Origin: Candidatus Krumholzibacteriota bacterium
GTDB taxonomy: Bacteria; Krumholzibacteriota; Krumholzibacteriia; LZORAL124-64-63
DNA length: 64,000 nt
Assembly (NCBI GenBank): GCA_022711765.1
Contig: JAKLEB010000001.1
Coordinates: forward strand, 850,694 to 914,693
Direction: 5' to 3'
Below are positions 8,200 to 16,600 of the stretch, in pieces; position 1 is the stretch's first letter; each line of letters begins with the position of its first letter. Under the pieces are notes generated by a model that saw only the letters and a list, made by a program, of their open reading frames with translations, was not told the DNA's origin and ran no database searches. A program made the translations under genes and the position numbers.

Positions 8200-8832
8200 C
8201 TAGTTGCAGTGCGTTCCGATACCGGCCGTCATGCGCACGATGTCGGACAGGTTGATGACGTTATCGTTGTTGAAGTCGCCCGCGTACTTCGGGTTGTTCA
8301 CGTAGTTGCCGCCGAGCACCTGGGTGAACGCGGCGATGTCGGACAGGTTCACGGAAAGGTCGCCGTTGATGTCCGCGCTGTTGAAGGTGAGGTTGAGGCC
8401 GCCACCGGCGAGCGGAGAGCCGGCGATGTAGACATTGACGGTCTCACCGATCGAGTAGCCGCCACCGAGAACCGGGTTGGTCCAGTGGGTGATGCCGTTG
8501 ATGTCCGTCGAGGCGTCGGCCGCGGTGCCGTTCGCGCAGTAGGTGAGTCCATCAGCGGAGGTTTCCAGCCACATATCCTCGAAGGGATACTGGAAGATCG
8601 GGTCGCCGTTCGTGTCGATCAACGTCAACGTGATCGTCGCGTCGACGACGACCGCGCCAGCCGCGAATGCCGCGTCGAAACCGACGCCGCCGCCGTTGGG
8701 CAGAGTAAAGACCGACGCGCCTGCCGCGCCGGCAGGAATGGTCGCCGTCGACAAGTTCAGGTCGGGAACGCCAGCCCAAGCCAGGGAGGCCAGGCTCACG
8801 ACCATGATGCCGAGCAAGAACCTACGAAGCAT
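8200..8832 (-). CDS. Secreted protein with C-terminal dockerin-like repeats
   Basis: 210-residue exported protein. The signal peptide (residues 1-20, ending AWA) is clear. Residues about 25-145 are a beta-rich domain of unknown type. Residues about 153-205 hold two dockerin type I-like repeats, DINGDLSVNLSDIAAF and DFNNDNVINLSDIVRM, each with the D-N-D spacing of an EF-hand-like calcium loop followed by a helix. Dockerins usually bind cohesins to attach enzymes to scaffolds, but single repeats of this kind are also common in secreted proteins of bacteria without cellulosomes. ATG 8832 is preceded by GGAGGTGA four bases upstream, a near-perfect ribosome site. The gene heads the minus-strand group that may include paralog B. 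Confidence 0.75.
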   Translation of the reverse strand: MLRRFLLGIMVVSLASLAWAGVPDLNLSTATIPAGAAGASVFTLPNGGGVGFDAAFAAGAVVVDATITLTLIDTNGDPIFQYPFEDMWLETSADGLTYCANGTAADASTDINGITHWTNPVLGGGYSIGETVNVYIAGSPLAGGGLNLTFNSADINGDLSVNLSDIAAFTQVLGGNYVNNPKYAGDFNNDNVINLSDIVRMTAGIGTHCN

Positions 8833-9077
8833 TAGGTCACCTCCAAAAGTGATCCGTTCGAGCGAGGGTGGCTAACCCAGGCGGAGTTAGTGTGAGAACC
8901 GCGTCGAGTCCTCCTTCCCACTCGGAGTCCATCACTTGACTGAATAAGAGTACCACAGTGACCAGGACGAGGCAACCCTATTTTTTCCCAGCGTCCCAGT
9001 TATTTGCAATACCATAACTGTTTCTGCCGCATCAAGATTCCCCCGAGTCCGAGCTTGGTCGTGGCCACCCGAAAATC
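8833..9077. other. AT-rich intergenic region with a 7-bp dyad
   Basis: About 245 bases with no gene, markedly richer in A+T than the surroundings. It contains the inverted repeat CAGTTAT (8997-9003) / ATAACTG (9014-9020) with a ten-base spacer. I see no convincing -35/-10 pair, but it must contain the promoter of the dockerin-like gene. Confidence 0.4.
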
Positions 9078-9104
9078 AAAAAATCCAGGTTATGCAACCA
9101 ATGG
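9078..9104 (-). terminator. Possible terminator after tRNA-Val
   Basis: Just past the CCA end of the tRNA, minus-strand GGTT-gcat-AACC forms a short stem followed after four bases by TTTTTT (9083-9078). The stem is only four base pairs, so this is a weak call supported mainly by position and the U run. Confidence 0.4.
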
Positions 9105-9181
9105 TGGTGGGCGAAACAGGGCTCGAACCTGTGACCCCCTGCTTGTAAGGCAGGTGCTCTAGCCAGCTGAGCTATTCGCCC
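9105..9181 (-). tRNA. tRNA-Val (anticodon UAC)
   Basis: A 77-base cloverleaf including an encoded CCA. The acceptor stem GGGCGAA pairs with TTCGCCC, the D arm contains AGCTCAGCTGGCTAGAGC, the anticodon stem CCTGC/GCAGG encloses CTTACAA with anticodon TAC, and the T arm contains GGTTCGAGCC. Its first ten bases overlap the end of the small membrane-protein gene at 9172-9348. Confidence 0.97.
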
Positions 9182-9348
9182 ACGCCACCGCGGAAGAGAC
9201 GCCAGATGAACAGGGGAAGGGCCACGCAGTAGCCCGCCACCAGGAGCAAGGGCCCCCAGGACAGGTGCCGGCCGGCGAGCAGGATGTAGCCGGCCACGAT
9301 GGCGGCGACACCGAGTGCAAGAAGCCAGAGGTGACGTCGAACTGCCAT
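9172..9348 (-). CDS. Small two-helix membrane protein
   Basis: 58-residue protein with two predicted membrane helices (about residues 7-27 and 32-52) joined by a short GRHLS turn and ending in WRLFRGGVGE. ATG 9348 is preceded by GGAGG five bases upstream; another ATG 12 bases earlier lacks such a site. I do not recognise a family with confidence. The stop codon TAG lies inside the first bases of tRNA-Val, so the coding sequence and tRNA overlap by ten bases. A clear ribosome site and coherent hydrophobic pattern argue that it is real despite its size. Confidence 0.6.
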   Translation of the reverse strand: MAVRRHLWLLALGVAAIVAGYILLAGRHLSWGPLLLVAGYCVALPLFIWRLFRGGVGE

Positions 9349-9384
9349 GAAGTCCTCCATCCGCGAAGGATAGGTCGCAGCCCT

Positions 9385-9405
9385 GCCGCCGTCAACGACG
9401 GCGGC
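9385..9405 (-). terminator. Hairpin across the mltG stop codon
   Basis: GCCGCCGTC (9385-9393) and GACGGCGGC (9397-9405) form a perfect nine-base-pair stem with a three-base loop that overlaps the mltG stop. No U tract follows. It may stabilise the mRNA end or weakly terminate. Confidence 0.4.
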
Positions 9406-10483
9406 CTCGCATCAAGCCGCGATAGCGATGCACCGCATCCTCGTGTTCGGCCAGGGTTCGCGAGAATACGTGGCCGCCGTCGCCGTCGGCGACGAAGTAC
9501 AGCGCGCGGCACGACGGGTCCGGTCGCGCGGCCGCGACGAGCGCCGCCAGGCCGGGACAGCCGATGGGGCCGACGGGCAATCCGGCCCGGCGGTAGGTGT
9601 TGTACGGCGAATCGACCTCGAGGTCCTGGTAGAGCAGCCGCTCGCCTCGCTTGCCCAGCCAGAACCCGACGGTCGGATCGGCCTCGAGCCGCATGCCCCG
9701 CCGCAGACGGTTGTGATAGACGGCGGCGATCAGCGCTCGTTCCGGCGGCCGGCGCGCCTCGGCCTCCACGATCGACGCCAGGCTCAGCAATTCGTGCAGC
9801 GAGTAGTCGCGCGCGATCGGGTCCCGCAGGTCCGCGACGCTGTCGAGCCGGGAGAACTGCAAGCCGACCACCGTCCGCGCGACCGTGAATGCGTCCGTTC
9901 CCTCCGCGAAGTGATAGGTGTCGGGCGCGAGGTAGCCCTCGCACCAGTGCAGGAGCCGGCCGGCCGGGCGCCCGTTCCCAGCGATCGCATCGTGCAGGCG
10001 AGACCGCGCCGCCGCCGGCAGATAGGAATCAAGCCTGGCCGTCACCAGGGAATCGGCGCAGGCCAGGATGTCGCCCGCGGCCAGGCCCAGGCTGTCGGCG
10101 AGCACGGCGGCGAGTACCGGCGCTTCCTGCCCCTCGGGCAAGGTGACCACGACCGGCAGCGGCCGCCCAGCGAGGAAGGCGGCCAGGAGCTCGCGCGGCG
10201 AGGCGCCCGGGGAGATGGCGTAGCGACCGACCTGCAGCGCGCGGTCGCGCCCCGTCAACCGCGCCACGATCAGCCAGAGCCGCGGATACGCGAGCAGGCC
10301 GCGCCCGTGCAGGTCCGCCGCGACCGATCGCAGCGTCGCTCCGGGCGCGACGCGAACGAGGATCGTCGCCGGCGCCGCCGGCGGCGGGTCCGGCCGGGCG
10401 TCCCAGACGCGCCAGGCGGCGACGGCCAGGACGACGCCGGCCAGCGCGACCGCGGCCGCGGCGACGGACGCCGCCCGCTTCAT
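9392..10483 (-). CDS. mltG: Endolytic transglycosylase MltG
   Basis: 363-residue YceG/MltG-family enzyme that cleaves nascent peptidoglycan glycan strands at the inner membrane. One N-terminal membrane helix (about residues 7-26) is followed by a LysM-like subdomain with the VAPGATLRSVA motif. The catalytic domain contains LASIVEAEA with the expected catalytic glutamate at 240, then LEADPTVGFW, SPYNTYRRAGLPVGPI, a CPG turn and LYFVADGDGGHVFSRT. All are family hallmarks. ATG 10483 overlaps the ruvX stop by four bases (ATGA), which matches the frequent bacterial pairing of mltG with ruvX and suggests coupled translation. Length is normal for the family. Confidence 0.95.
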   Translation of the reverse strand: MKRAASVAAAAVALAGVVLAVAAWRVWDARPDPPPAAPATILVRVAPGATLRSVAADLHGRGLLAYPRLWLIVARLTGRDRALQVGRYAISPGASPRELLAAFLAGRPLPVVVTLPEGQEAPVLAAVLADSLGLAAGDILACADSLVTARLDSYLPAAARSRLHDAIAGNGRPAGRLLHWCEGYLAPDTYHFAEGTDAFTVARTVVGLQFSRLDSVADLRDPIARDYSLHELLSLASIVEAEARRPPERALIAAVYHNRLRRGMRLEADPTVGFWLGKRGERLLYQDLEVDSPYNTYRRAGLPVGPIGCPGLAALVAAARPDPSCRALYFVADGDGGHVFSRTLAEHEDAVHRYRGLMRGRRR

Positions 10484-10908
10484 GGCGGCCCTTCGTCGAC
10501 CCGGCGGCGCCGATCGAGGTCGATCTGGAGGATGATCTGCGCAGCCACGGCGTCGATCTCGCCGCGTCGAGCCGGCCGGCCGCGCAGTCCGATCCACTGC
10601 GCGGCCTCCCGGGAGCTGTAGCGCTCGTCGAGCAGGCTCACGGGCAGCGCGAGCGCAGCCTGCAAGCGTCCGGCGAAGCGACGCGCGCGTTCGGCCATCG
10701 CGGCCTCCCGGCCGTCGGCGGTGAGCGGCAGGCCGACCACGACCCTGACCGCGTCGCGCTCGCGGGCGAGCGCGCGCAGTCGCTCGAACACCGAACCGTC
10801 GCGACCCTCGACGTGGGTGCCGAAGGCGAACGCCACCCGGCCGTCCGGATCGCTCACGGCGATGCCGATTCGGCGGAGCCCGTAGTCGAGTCCGATCACG
10901 ACGGACAT
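10480..10908 (-). CDS. ruvX: Putative pre-16S rRNA nuclease / Holliday junction resolvase-like RuvX (YqgF)
   Basis: 142-residue RNase H-fold nuclease of the YqgF family, linked in E. coli to processing of the 16S rRNA 5' end. GLDYGLRRIGIAVSD at residues 6-20 carries the first catalytic aspartate, VVGLPLTADGREA the second strand motif, and LLDERYSSREA the DER motif. The length is standard. It starts ten bases after the RsbW-like gene and overlaps mltG by four bases. The ribosome site is poor (no GGAGG), so translation may depend on coupling to the gene before it. Confidence 0.93.
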   Translation of the reverse strand: MSVVIGLDYGLRRIGIAVSDPDGRVAFAFGTHVEGRDGSVFERLRALARERDAVRVVVGLPLTADGREAAMAERARRFAGRLQAALALPVSLLDERYSSREAAQWIGLRGRPARRGEIDAVAAQIILQIDLDRRRRVDEGPP

Positions 10909-10918
10909 GGCGGCAGGA

Positions 10919-11332
10919 TCATCTCGAGTTGGTCAGGTTCTTGGCGAGCGTCACGCGGAAGCGGCCGTCCGACAGGCGGTCGTAGTCGAGCTGGTCCGAG
11001 AATTCGCGCATGATCAGGATGCCGCGGCCGCGCTCGCGCAGGAGGCCCTCGGCCGGCTGCCAGTTGCGGTAGTCGAATCCGGCGCCCTGGTCCATCACCG
11101 AGACCACGATCCGGTCCGCGCCGACATCGATGTGGATCTCGACCTGGAGGCTCGCATCCAGCTTGTTGCCATGCTCCATGGCGTTGGTGCAGGCCTCGAT
11201 GACGGCCGTGCCGAGTTCTTCGATGAGCTGGCGGGGGCAATCCAGATCGCTGCCGAGCTCGAGCAGCACGGCGTCCGGGACGCCGAGGAACGCCATCTGG
11301 CTCGGCAGTTTCAGCTCGATGCGGGAGTTCAC
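10919..11332 (-). CDS. RsbW-like ATP-binding anti-sigma/kinase protein
   Basis: 137-residue GHKL ATPase of the RsbW/SpoIIAB type. EACTNAMEHGN is the N box, DQGAGFD the G1 box, and RGRGILIMREFSD the glycine-rich lid. Such proteins bind a sigma factor or another target and phosphorylate a STAS partner. The STAS gene immediately upstream supports this. I chose the GTG at 11332 because the alternative ATG at 11386 would add 18 residues that overlap the STAS gene without homology to the fold or a ribosome site. No sigma factor gene is adjacent, so the target is unknown. Confidence 0.85.
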   Translation of the reverse strand: MNSRIELKLPSQMAFLGVPDAVLLELGSDLDCPRQLIEELGTAVIEACTNAMEHGNKLDASLQVEIHIDVGADRIVVSVMDQGAGFDYRNWQPAEGLLRERGRGILIMREFSDQLDYDRLSDGRFRVTLAKNLTNSR

Positions 11333-11354
11333 GTTCGGCGCCCCCGTCCCGGGT

Positions 11355-11693
11355 TCAGGCAAAGCTGCGAACCGCTTCCTCTTCATCGTCGAAAGAGCGG
11401 AAGACGGTCGACAGCTTGGACACGATGAAGACGTTCTCGATACGCTCCGTGACGTTGAGCAGTTTCAATTCCCCACCGGCCCGGGTGACCGTCGTGTAGC
11501 CGGAGATCAGGATCCCGAGGCCGGTGCTGTTGACCCAGTTCACCCGTTCCAGGTTCACGATGAAATTGCGCACCCCCTCGTGCATGAGGGTCCGCAGGAT
11601 CTCGTTGAAGGCCTCCGCGTCGGGCCCCCCCATGAGCTTGCCGCTCATGTCGAGGATCGCGATGCCGTCACGTCGGCGTTCCTTGATCTTCAA
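11355..11693 (-). CDS. STAS-domain anti-sigma factor antagonist
   Basis: 112-residue STAS protein of the RsbV/SpoIIAA type, the phosphorylatable partner of the kinase encoded next. VNSTGLGILISGY contains the conserved serine position followed by TGLG. The length is typical. No ATG lies at a sensible place; the TTG at 11693 gives the standard N-terminus and has AGGAG nine bases upstream, so I took it as the start. A good promoter lies just before it (11748-11776), so the STAS-kinase pair begins its own transcript that probably continues into ruvX and mltG. The glutamate-rich end (DDEEEAVRSFA) is unremarkable. Confidence 0.85.
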   Translation of the reverse strand: MKIKERRRDGIAILDMSGKLMGGPDAEAFNEILRTLMHEGVRNFIVNLERVNWVNSTGLGILISGYTTVTRAGGELKLLNVTERIENVFIVSKLSTVFRSFDDEEEAVRSFA

Positions 11694-11747
11694 GTGCGCC
11701 TGCTCCTGGGTTTCCCGGGGATCGGCGATCCCGCAGCGACTCGCGCC

Positions 11748-11776
11748 AGGATAGTGCACGCGGACCGGCGTGTCCA
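11748..11776 (-). promoter_or_regulatory. Promoter of the STAS/RsbW-like pair
   Basis: Minus strand TGGACA (11776-11771, five of six matches), 17-base spacer, TATCCT (11753-11748, four of six). It lies in the 85-base gap after rluD and would give a leader of about 50 bases before the TTG start. Confidence 0.6.
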
Positions 11777-11778
11777 CC

Positions 11779-12780
11779 TCAGGCTGCGTCCTCGGGACCG
11801 GACGGCGGTCGGCCGAGGTCGCGCCGCAGGCCCGCCAGCGCCGCCGCGAAATCCGGGGGCAACGGCGCGCGGAACTCGAGCGGGCGCTGATCGACCGGGT
11901 GGCGCAGGTGGAGCGCCGCCGCGTGCAGCAGCTGGCGCCGGGCGGCGCGGACCAGGTTCGCGGCGGCCGCGCGATCGAGCGGGCGCAGATTGCGGGCACG
12001 CCGATCGTCGCCGTAGATCGGGTCGCCGACGACCGGGTGGCCGAAATGCGCGAAGTGGACCCGGATCTGGTGGGTGCGGCCGGTCTCCAGCCGGACCCGG
12101 CAGAGCTGGACGAAGGCGAGATCGTCGAGGACCTCGTAGCGGGTGACGGCCGCGCGGCCGCGGTTCTGGACCACGGCCATGCGCTGGCGATCGTGGGGAT
12201 GGCGTCCCAGGCGCCCCTCGAGTACGCCCGCAGGCGCGGGCCAGGCGCCCCACGACAGCGCGAGGTAGACGCGGCCGAGGCTGCGGTCCTTGAGCTGGGC
12301 GGCCAGGGCCCCGTGGGCCTGTCGCGTCAACGCGACGACCACCAGCCCCGTGGTGTCGCGGTCGAGCCGGTGCACGATCCCGGGGCGCAGCGGGTCGCCG
12401 GTCTCGGCGAGCCGGCCGGTGTGGTGCAGGAGCGCGTTGACGAGGGTGCCGCCGGCATGGCCGGGCGCCGGATGCATGACCAGATCCGGCGGCTTGTTCA
12501 CGACCAGGAGGTGAGCGTCCTCGTAGACGATGTCGAGCGGGATCGCCTCGGGCTTCACGTCCATCGCGACCGGCGCCGCCGTCGCCAGCCGGATCTCGGC
12601 CCCCGCGGCGGGACGGTACGACTTGGGGCGGGGCTGCCCGTCCACGACGACCGAGCCGGTCGCGAAGGACTTCTGGAGCTGGCTGCGGCTGAGTTGCCGC
12701 AGGCGGCCGGCCAGGATGACGTCGAGCCGCTGGCCGGCCTCCGCGGGCGAGACCAGGAAGGAAACGGCGGGCTCAGGCAT
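11779..12780 (-). CDS. rluD: 23S rRNA pseudouridine synthase, RluD family
   Basis: 333-residue pseudouridine synthase. An N-terminal S4 RNA-binding domain (about residues 14-62, RLDVILAGRL...LSRSQLQ) precedes the catalytic domain, where HRLDRDTTGL holds the catalytic aspartate (Asp140). GRTHQIRVHFAHFGHPVVGD is the expected substrate-binding segment. The overlap of eight bases with lspA repeats the lspA-rluD order seen in many bacteria. The family also includes RluA and RluC; the S4 domain excludes RluA, and RluD is the most likely identity. Confidence 0.92.
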   Translation of the reverse strand: MPEPAVSFLVSPAEAGQRLDVILAGRLRQLSRSQLQKSFATGSVVVDGQPRPKSYRPAAGAEIRLATAAPVAMDVKPEAIPLDIVYEDAHLLVVNKPPDLVMHPAPGHAGGTLVNALLHHTGRLAETGDPLRPGIVHRLDRDTTGLVVVALTRQAHGALAAQLKDRSLGRVYLALSWGAWPAPAGVLEGRLGRHPHDRQRMAVVQNRGRAAVTRYEVLDDLAFVQLCRVRLETGRTHQIRVHFAHFGHPVVGDPIYGDDRRARNLRPLDRAAAANLVRAARRQLLHAAALHLRHPVDQRPLEFRAPLPPDFAAALAGLRRDLGRPPSGPEDAA

Positions 12781-13270
12781 GGTGCTTGCCGCGGGCGCGG
12801 CGTTCGCGAATCTCCTCGATGGCCAGGCACAAGAGGAGCAGGCAACCGCCGCAGCTGACGCCGATGTCCGCCACGTTGAAGGTCCAGAACCGGTGCGGAC
12901 CGATCCCGAAATCGAGGAAGTCCACCACCAGGCCGTCGTAGAAGAGGCGGTCGATCAGGTTGCCGAGAGCGCCGCCGAGGATCAGCCCCATGGCGAGCCG
13001 GCGCGCGCGCTGCCGGCGGTCAGCGACCAGCAGGAACCAGATCAGGAGCGCGGCGGCGCCGGCGGAGATCGCGACCAGCATCCAGCGACCGAACGGTGTC
13101 AGGCCCATCGCCGCGCCCGGATTGCGCACGTAGGCGAGCCGGAAGAAGTCGCCGAGGATCTCCACCCGGTCGGAGCGCAGGAGGTCGGCGTTGGCGAGCA
13201 CCAGGCGCTTGGTGACGAAATCCGCCACCCAGATGCCGGCGGCCCAGAGCCACGGTTCGCGTCTCTGCAT
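12773..13270 (-). CDS. lspA: Lipoprotein signal peptidase LspA
   Basis: 165-residue aspartyl protease with four membrane helices that cleaves prolipoproteins after lipidation. The family blocks are RNPGAAMG (49-56), GGALGNLIDR with catalytic Asp107, and FNVADIGVSCGG with catalytic Asp135. Substrates in this window include the SpoIID and DUF4920 lipoproteins. The ATG overlaps the stop codon of the DksA-like gene by one base (TGATG), and the 3' end overlaps rluD, so the gene is embedded in a tightly coupled operon. Confidence 0.96.
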   Translation of the reverse strand: MQRREPWLWAAGIWVADFVTKRLVLANADLLRSDRVEILGDFFRLAYVRNPGAAMGLTPFGRWMLVAISAGAAALLIWFLLVADRRQRARRLAMGLILGGALGNLIDRLFYDGLVVDFLDFGIGPHRFWTFNVADIGVSCGGCLLLLCLAIEEIRERRARGKHHA

Positions 13271-13647
13271 CAGCCTTGACCGTCCTCCTCCTTCTCCTTG
13301 CAATCGATGCAGAGGCGAGCGTGAGGGACGGCCCGGAGCCGTTCGAGTCCGATGTTGCCGCCGCACTCCTCGCACTTGCCGTACGAGCCGTTCTCGATGC
13401 GCGCGAGGGCTTCCTCGATGTGGTAGAGGTAGCGACCCTCCGTGCTCGCGAACTGGATCGTGGCCTCGTACTGGAACTCGTCGGTGCCCTGGTCGGCGAG
13501 GTGGTTCGAGTGCGCCTTGCCGGTACCAGGACCCTCGGCGCCGTCGAGGCCGCGGATGACCTTGTGGTGCTGGGCCATCGACTGCATGACCCGCTCCTTC
13601 TCGTCCATCAGGAGCTTGCGAAACCGCTGCAGGTCGGCCTTGCGCAT
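13270..13647 (-). CDS. TraR/DksA-type zinc-finger protein
   Basis: 125-residue DksA/TraR-like protein. A helical N-terminal part (residues 1-85) with an IEEALARIENGSYGKCEECG transition is followed by a four-cysteine zinc finger (Cys92, Cys95, Cys113, Cys116; CEEC and CIDC). DksA relatives insert into the RNA polymerase secondary channel and modulate transcription. Proteins of this shorter type are common next to lspA and ileS in several phyla, and their regulatory role is less well known than that of E. coli DksA. ATG 13647 has GGAAGGGG upstream. It lies 22 bases downstream of ileS. Confidence 0.85.
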   Translation of the reverse strand: MRKADLQRFRKLLMDEKERVMQSMAQHHKVIRGLDGAEGPGTGKAHSNHLADQGTDEFQYEATIQFASTEGRYLYHIEEALARIENGSYGKCEECGGNIGLERLRAVPHARLCIDCKEKEEDGQG

Positions 13648-13669
13648 GCGTGTGCCCCTTCCGCCGCGC

Positions 13670-16600
13670 TCAGATCCTGGCGAGCATGATGGTGACGTCC
13701 GAATCGTCGATCCGGAACGTGTCGCGGTGCGGCAGCTCGCCATCCGCCGCGAGCGACTCGGCGAGGGTCTCCTGGCGGATCCTCTCCGCATGATCGGCGA
13801 CCGCCGCCCGCGCGGACGCGTCGCCGACGATCACCAGCCGGATGCGGTCGCTGACCTCGAGCCCGCTCTTCTTGCGCAGGTTCTGCACCTTGTTGATGAT
13901 CTCGCGGGCGACGCCTTCGGCGCGGAGAACCTCATCGACGGTCGTGTCCAGCGCGACGGTCAAGCCGGCCTCGCTGGTGGCGGCGAACGGCTCGATTCCT
14001 TCCTCGCGGACCTGGATCTCCGCGAAGCCGAGCACCTCTTGCCGGTCCGCGAGGACCAGCGCGATCTCGCCGCGCTCCCTCAGCCGGCTGATCTGCTCCG
14101 CGGTCATGGCCTCGATGACCCGGGCCCACTGCGGAGCCTGCTTGGCGAAGCGGGGACCCAGCGCCCGGTAGTTCGGCCTGGCCGTCACAACCACCACCTC
14201 GCGCGGATCCGCGAGCGCGCCGATTCGCTTGACATTGAGCTCGTTGGCAACGTAACCCACCAGCGTGGGATCGTCCAGCAGAGTCGCCGCCCGGTCGTCC
14301 GCGCTGTGCACGAGGAGCTGCCCCAGCGGCTGGCGGACCTTGAGCTGCGTGTCCTGCCGGAGGCTGCGCCCGAGGCTGACCACGTCCTGCGCCGCCCGCA
14401 TGCGGCGCTCGAGGTCGGCGTCCTGCCGCGCCGGGTCGGCGACCGGGAAGTCCTGGAGATGGACCGAGACGTCCGCCTCGCCGTGCGCCCGCAGGCCGCG
14501 GTAGAGCTCTTCGGCCGTGAAGGGTACGAAGGGGGCCAGCAGGCGCAGCACCGTCTCGAGCACCGTGTCGAGGACGGTGTAGGCCGTGTGCTTGTCGGTG
14601 TCGACCGCGCCGTGCCAGAACCGCTTGCGGCAGAGGCGGACGTACCAGTTGCTCACGTCGTCGCAGACGAACGCGCCGAGGGTCCGGCCCGCGCGCGTCA
14701 GGTTCATCGCCTCGAGATCGTCGCGCACCGAGGCCGTGACCGACTGCAGGCGGCTCAAGACCCAGCGATCGAGCACGGTCGGGGCGACCGGGCGCGCCGG
14801 CTCCGGCGTCCAGCCGTCGAGATTCGCGTAGAGCGCGAAGAACTTGTAGGTGTTCTCGACCGTGCCGAGCAGCTTGCTGCGCGCCTCGGCGATGCCCTCC
14901 TCGTCGAAGCGGGTCGGCAGCCACACCGGATTGGCGGTGACCAGGTACCAGCGAAGCGGATCGGCCCCGTCGCGGCGCATGATCGCCATCGGGTCGACCG
15001 TGTTGCCCACGCTCTTGGACATCTTCTTGCCCTGGCGGTCGAGGACCAGCTCGTTGACGAGGCAGCGCTTGTAGCTGCTGCGGCCGGTCAGGAAGGTGCC
15101 GATCACCAGCATGGTGTAGAACCAGCCGCGGGTCTGGTCGATGCCCTCGGAGATGAAATCCGCCGGGTACTGGCTGGCGAACAGCTCCTGGTTCTCGAAC
15201 GGCCAGTGGTACTGCGCGAACGGCATGCTGCCCGAGTCGAACCAGCAGTCGATGACCTCGGGCGTGCGGCGCATGGTGCCGCCGCAGCCGCCCGCGGCGC
15301 ACGAAAAGACGATCGCGTCGACGTGCGGGCGATGGAGATCGAGCCCGGACTGGTCGCGCCCGGTGAGTTCGCCCAGTTCCGCCCGGCTCACCGGCAGGTG
15401 CAACCGTCCGCATCGGTCGCAGACCCAGACGTTGAGCGGCGTCCCCCAGAACCGGTTCCGGCTGAGCGCCCAGTCGATGTTGCCCGCGAGCCAGTTGCCG
15501 AAGCGGCCCGCCCCCACCTCGGGCGGCGCCCAGACGATGTCCGCGTTGGCCGCCACGAGCTGGTCGCGCATCCGGCTGGTGGCGATGAACCAGCTGGGCG
15601 TCGCGTAGTAGATCAGGGCGTTGCCGCACCGGTCGTGGAACGGGTATTCGTGGCGGTAGGTCGCCTGCGCGTAGAGCTGACCGGCGGCTTCGAGGTGCCG
15701 GATGATCAGCGGGTCCGCCTTCTTCACGTGCATCCCGCGCCAGGGCTCGACCTCGGCGGTGAACTCGCCATTCTGATCGACTGGCTTGAAGACGGCGAGG
15801 TTCTCGCGCTCGCCGGCCTTGAAGTCGTCCTCGCCGAAGGCCGGCGCCAGGTGCACGATGCCCGTGCCGGTGTCGAGCGTCACGAAATCGGCGGCCACGA
15901 CCTTGAACGCCTCCGCCCCCGCCGGGACCCGGCAGAACGGCAACAGCTGGCGGTATCGTCGGCCGAGCAACGCCCGGCCCTTGAACCTGTCCACGACCTC
16001 GACGCCCCGCTCGCGGTCGAGCACGTCGAGCCGCGCCTCGGCGAGGATCAGGACCTCGCCGCCGTGCCGCACGCGCACGTAGTCGAAGTCCTCGCCCACG
16101 GCGAGCGCGACGTTGCTCGGCAGGGTCCAGGGAGTGGTCGTCCACGTCAGGAACGACTCGTCGGCGTCGGCGGCCTGCAGCCGCACGTAGAGCGACGGGT
16201 CCTGCACCGTGCGGTAGCTGTTCGCGAGCTCGTGGCTCGACAGCGGCGTCGCGCACACCGGGCAGTAGGGCACCACCTTGTGGCCCTGGTAGAGCATCCC
16301 CGCCGCGTGGAACCGCTGCAGGATCGCCCAGACGGACTCGATGTAGTCGTTCGTGTAGGTGATGTAGGGATCCTCGAGGTCGATCCAGTAGCCGAGCAGC
16401 TCCGTGAACTCGTCCCACTCGGCCTTGCAGGACCAGACGCTCTCGCGGCACTTGTCGTTGAAGGCGCCCAGACCATAGGCCTGGATCGCCTGGGCGCCCT
16501 GGATCCCGAGCTGCTTCTCGACCGACCGCTCGACCGGCAGGCCGTGCGTGTCCCAGCCGGCCTTGCGCAACACGCGGTGACCGGTCATGGTCTTGTAGCG

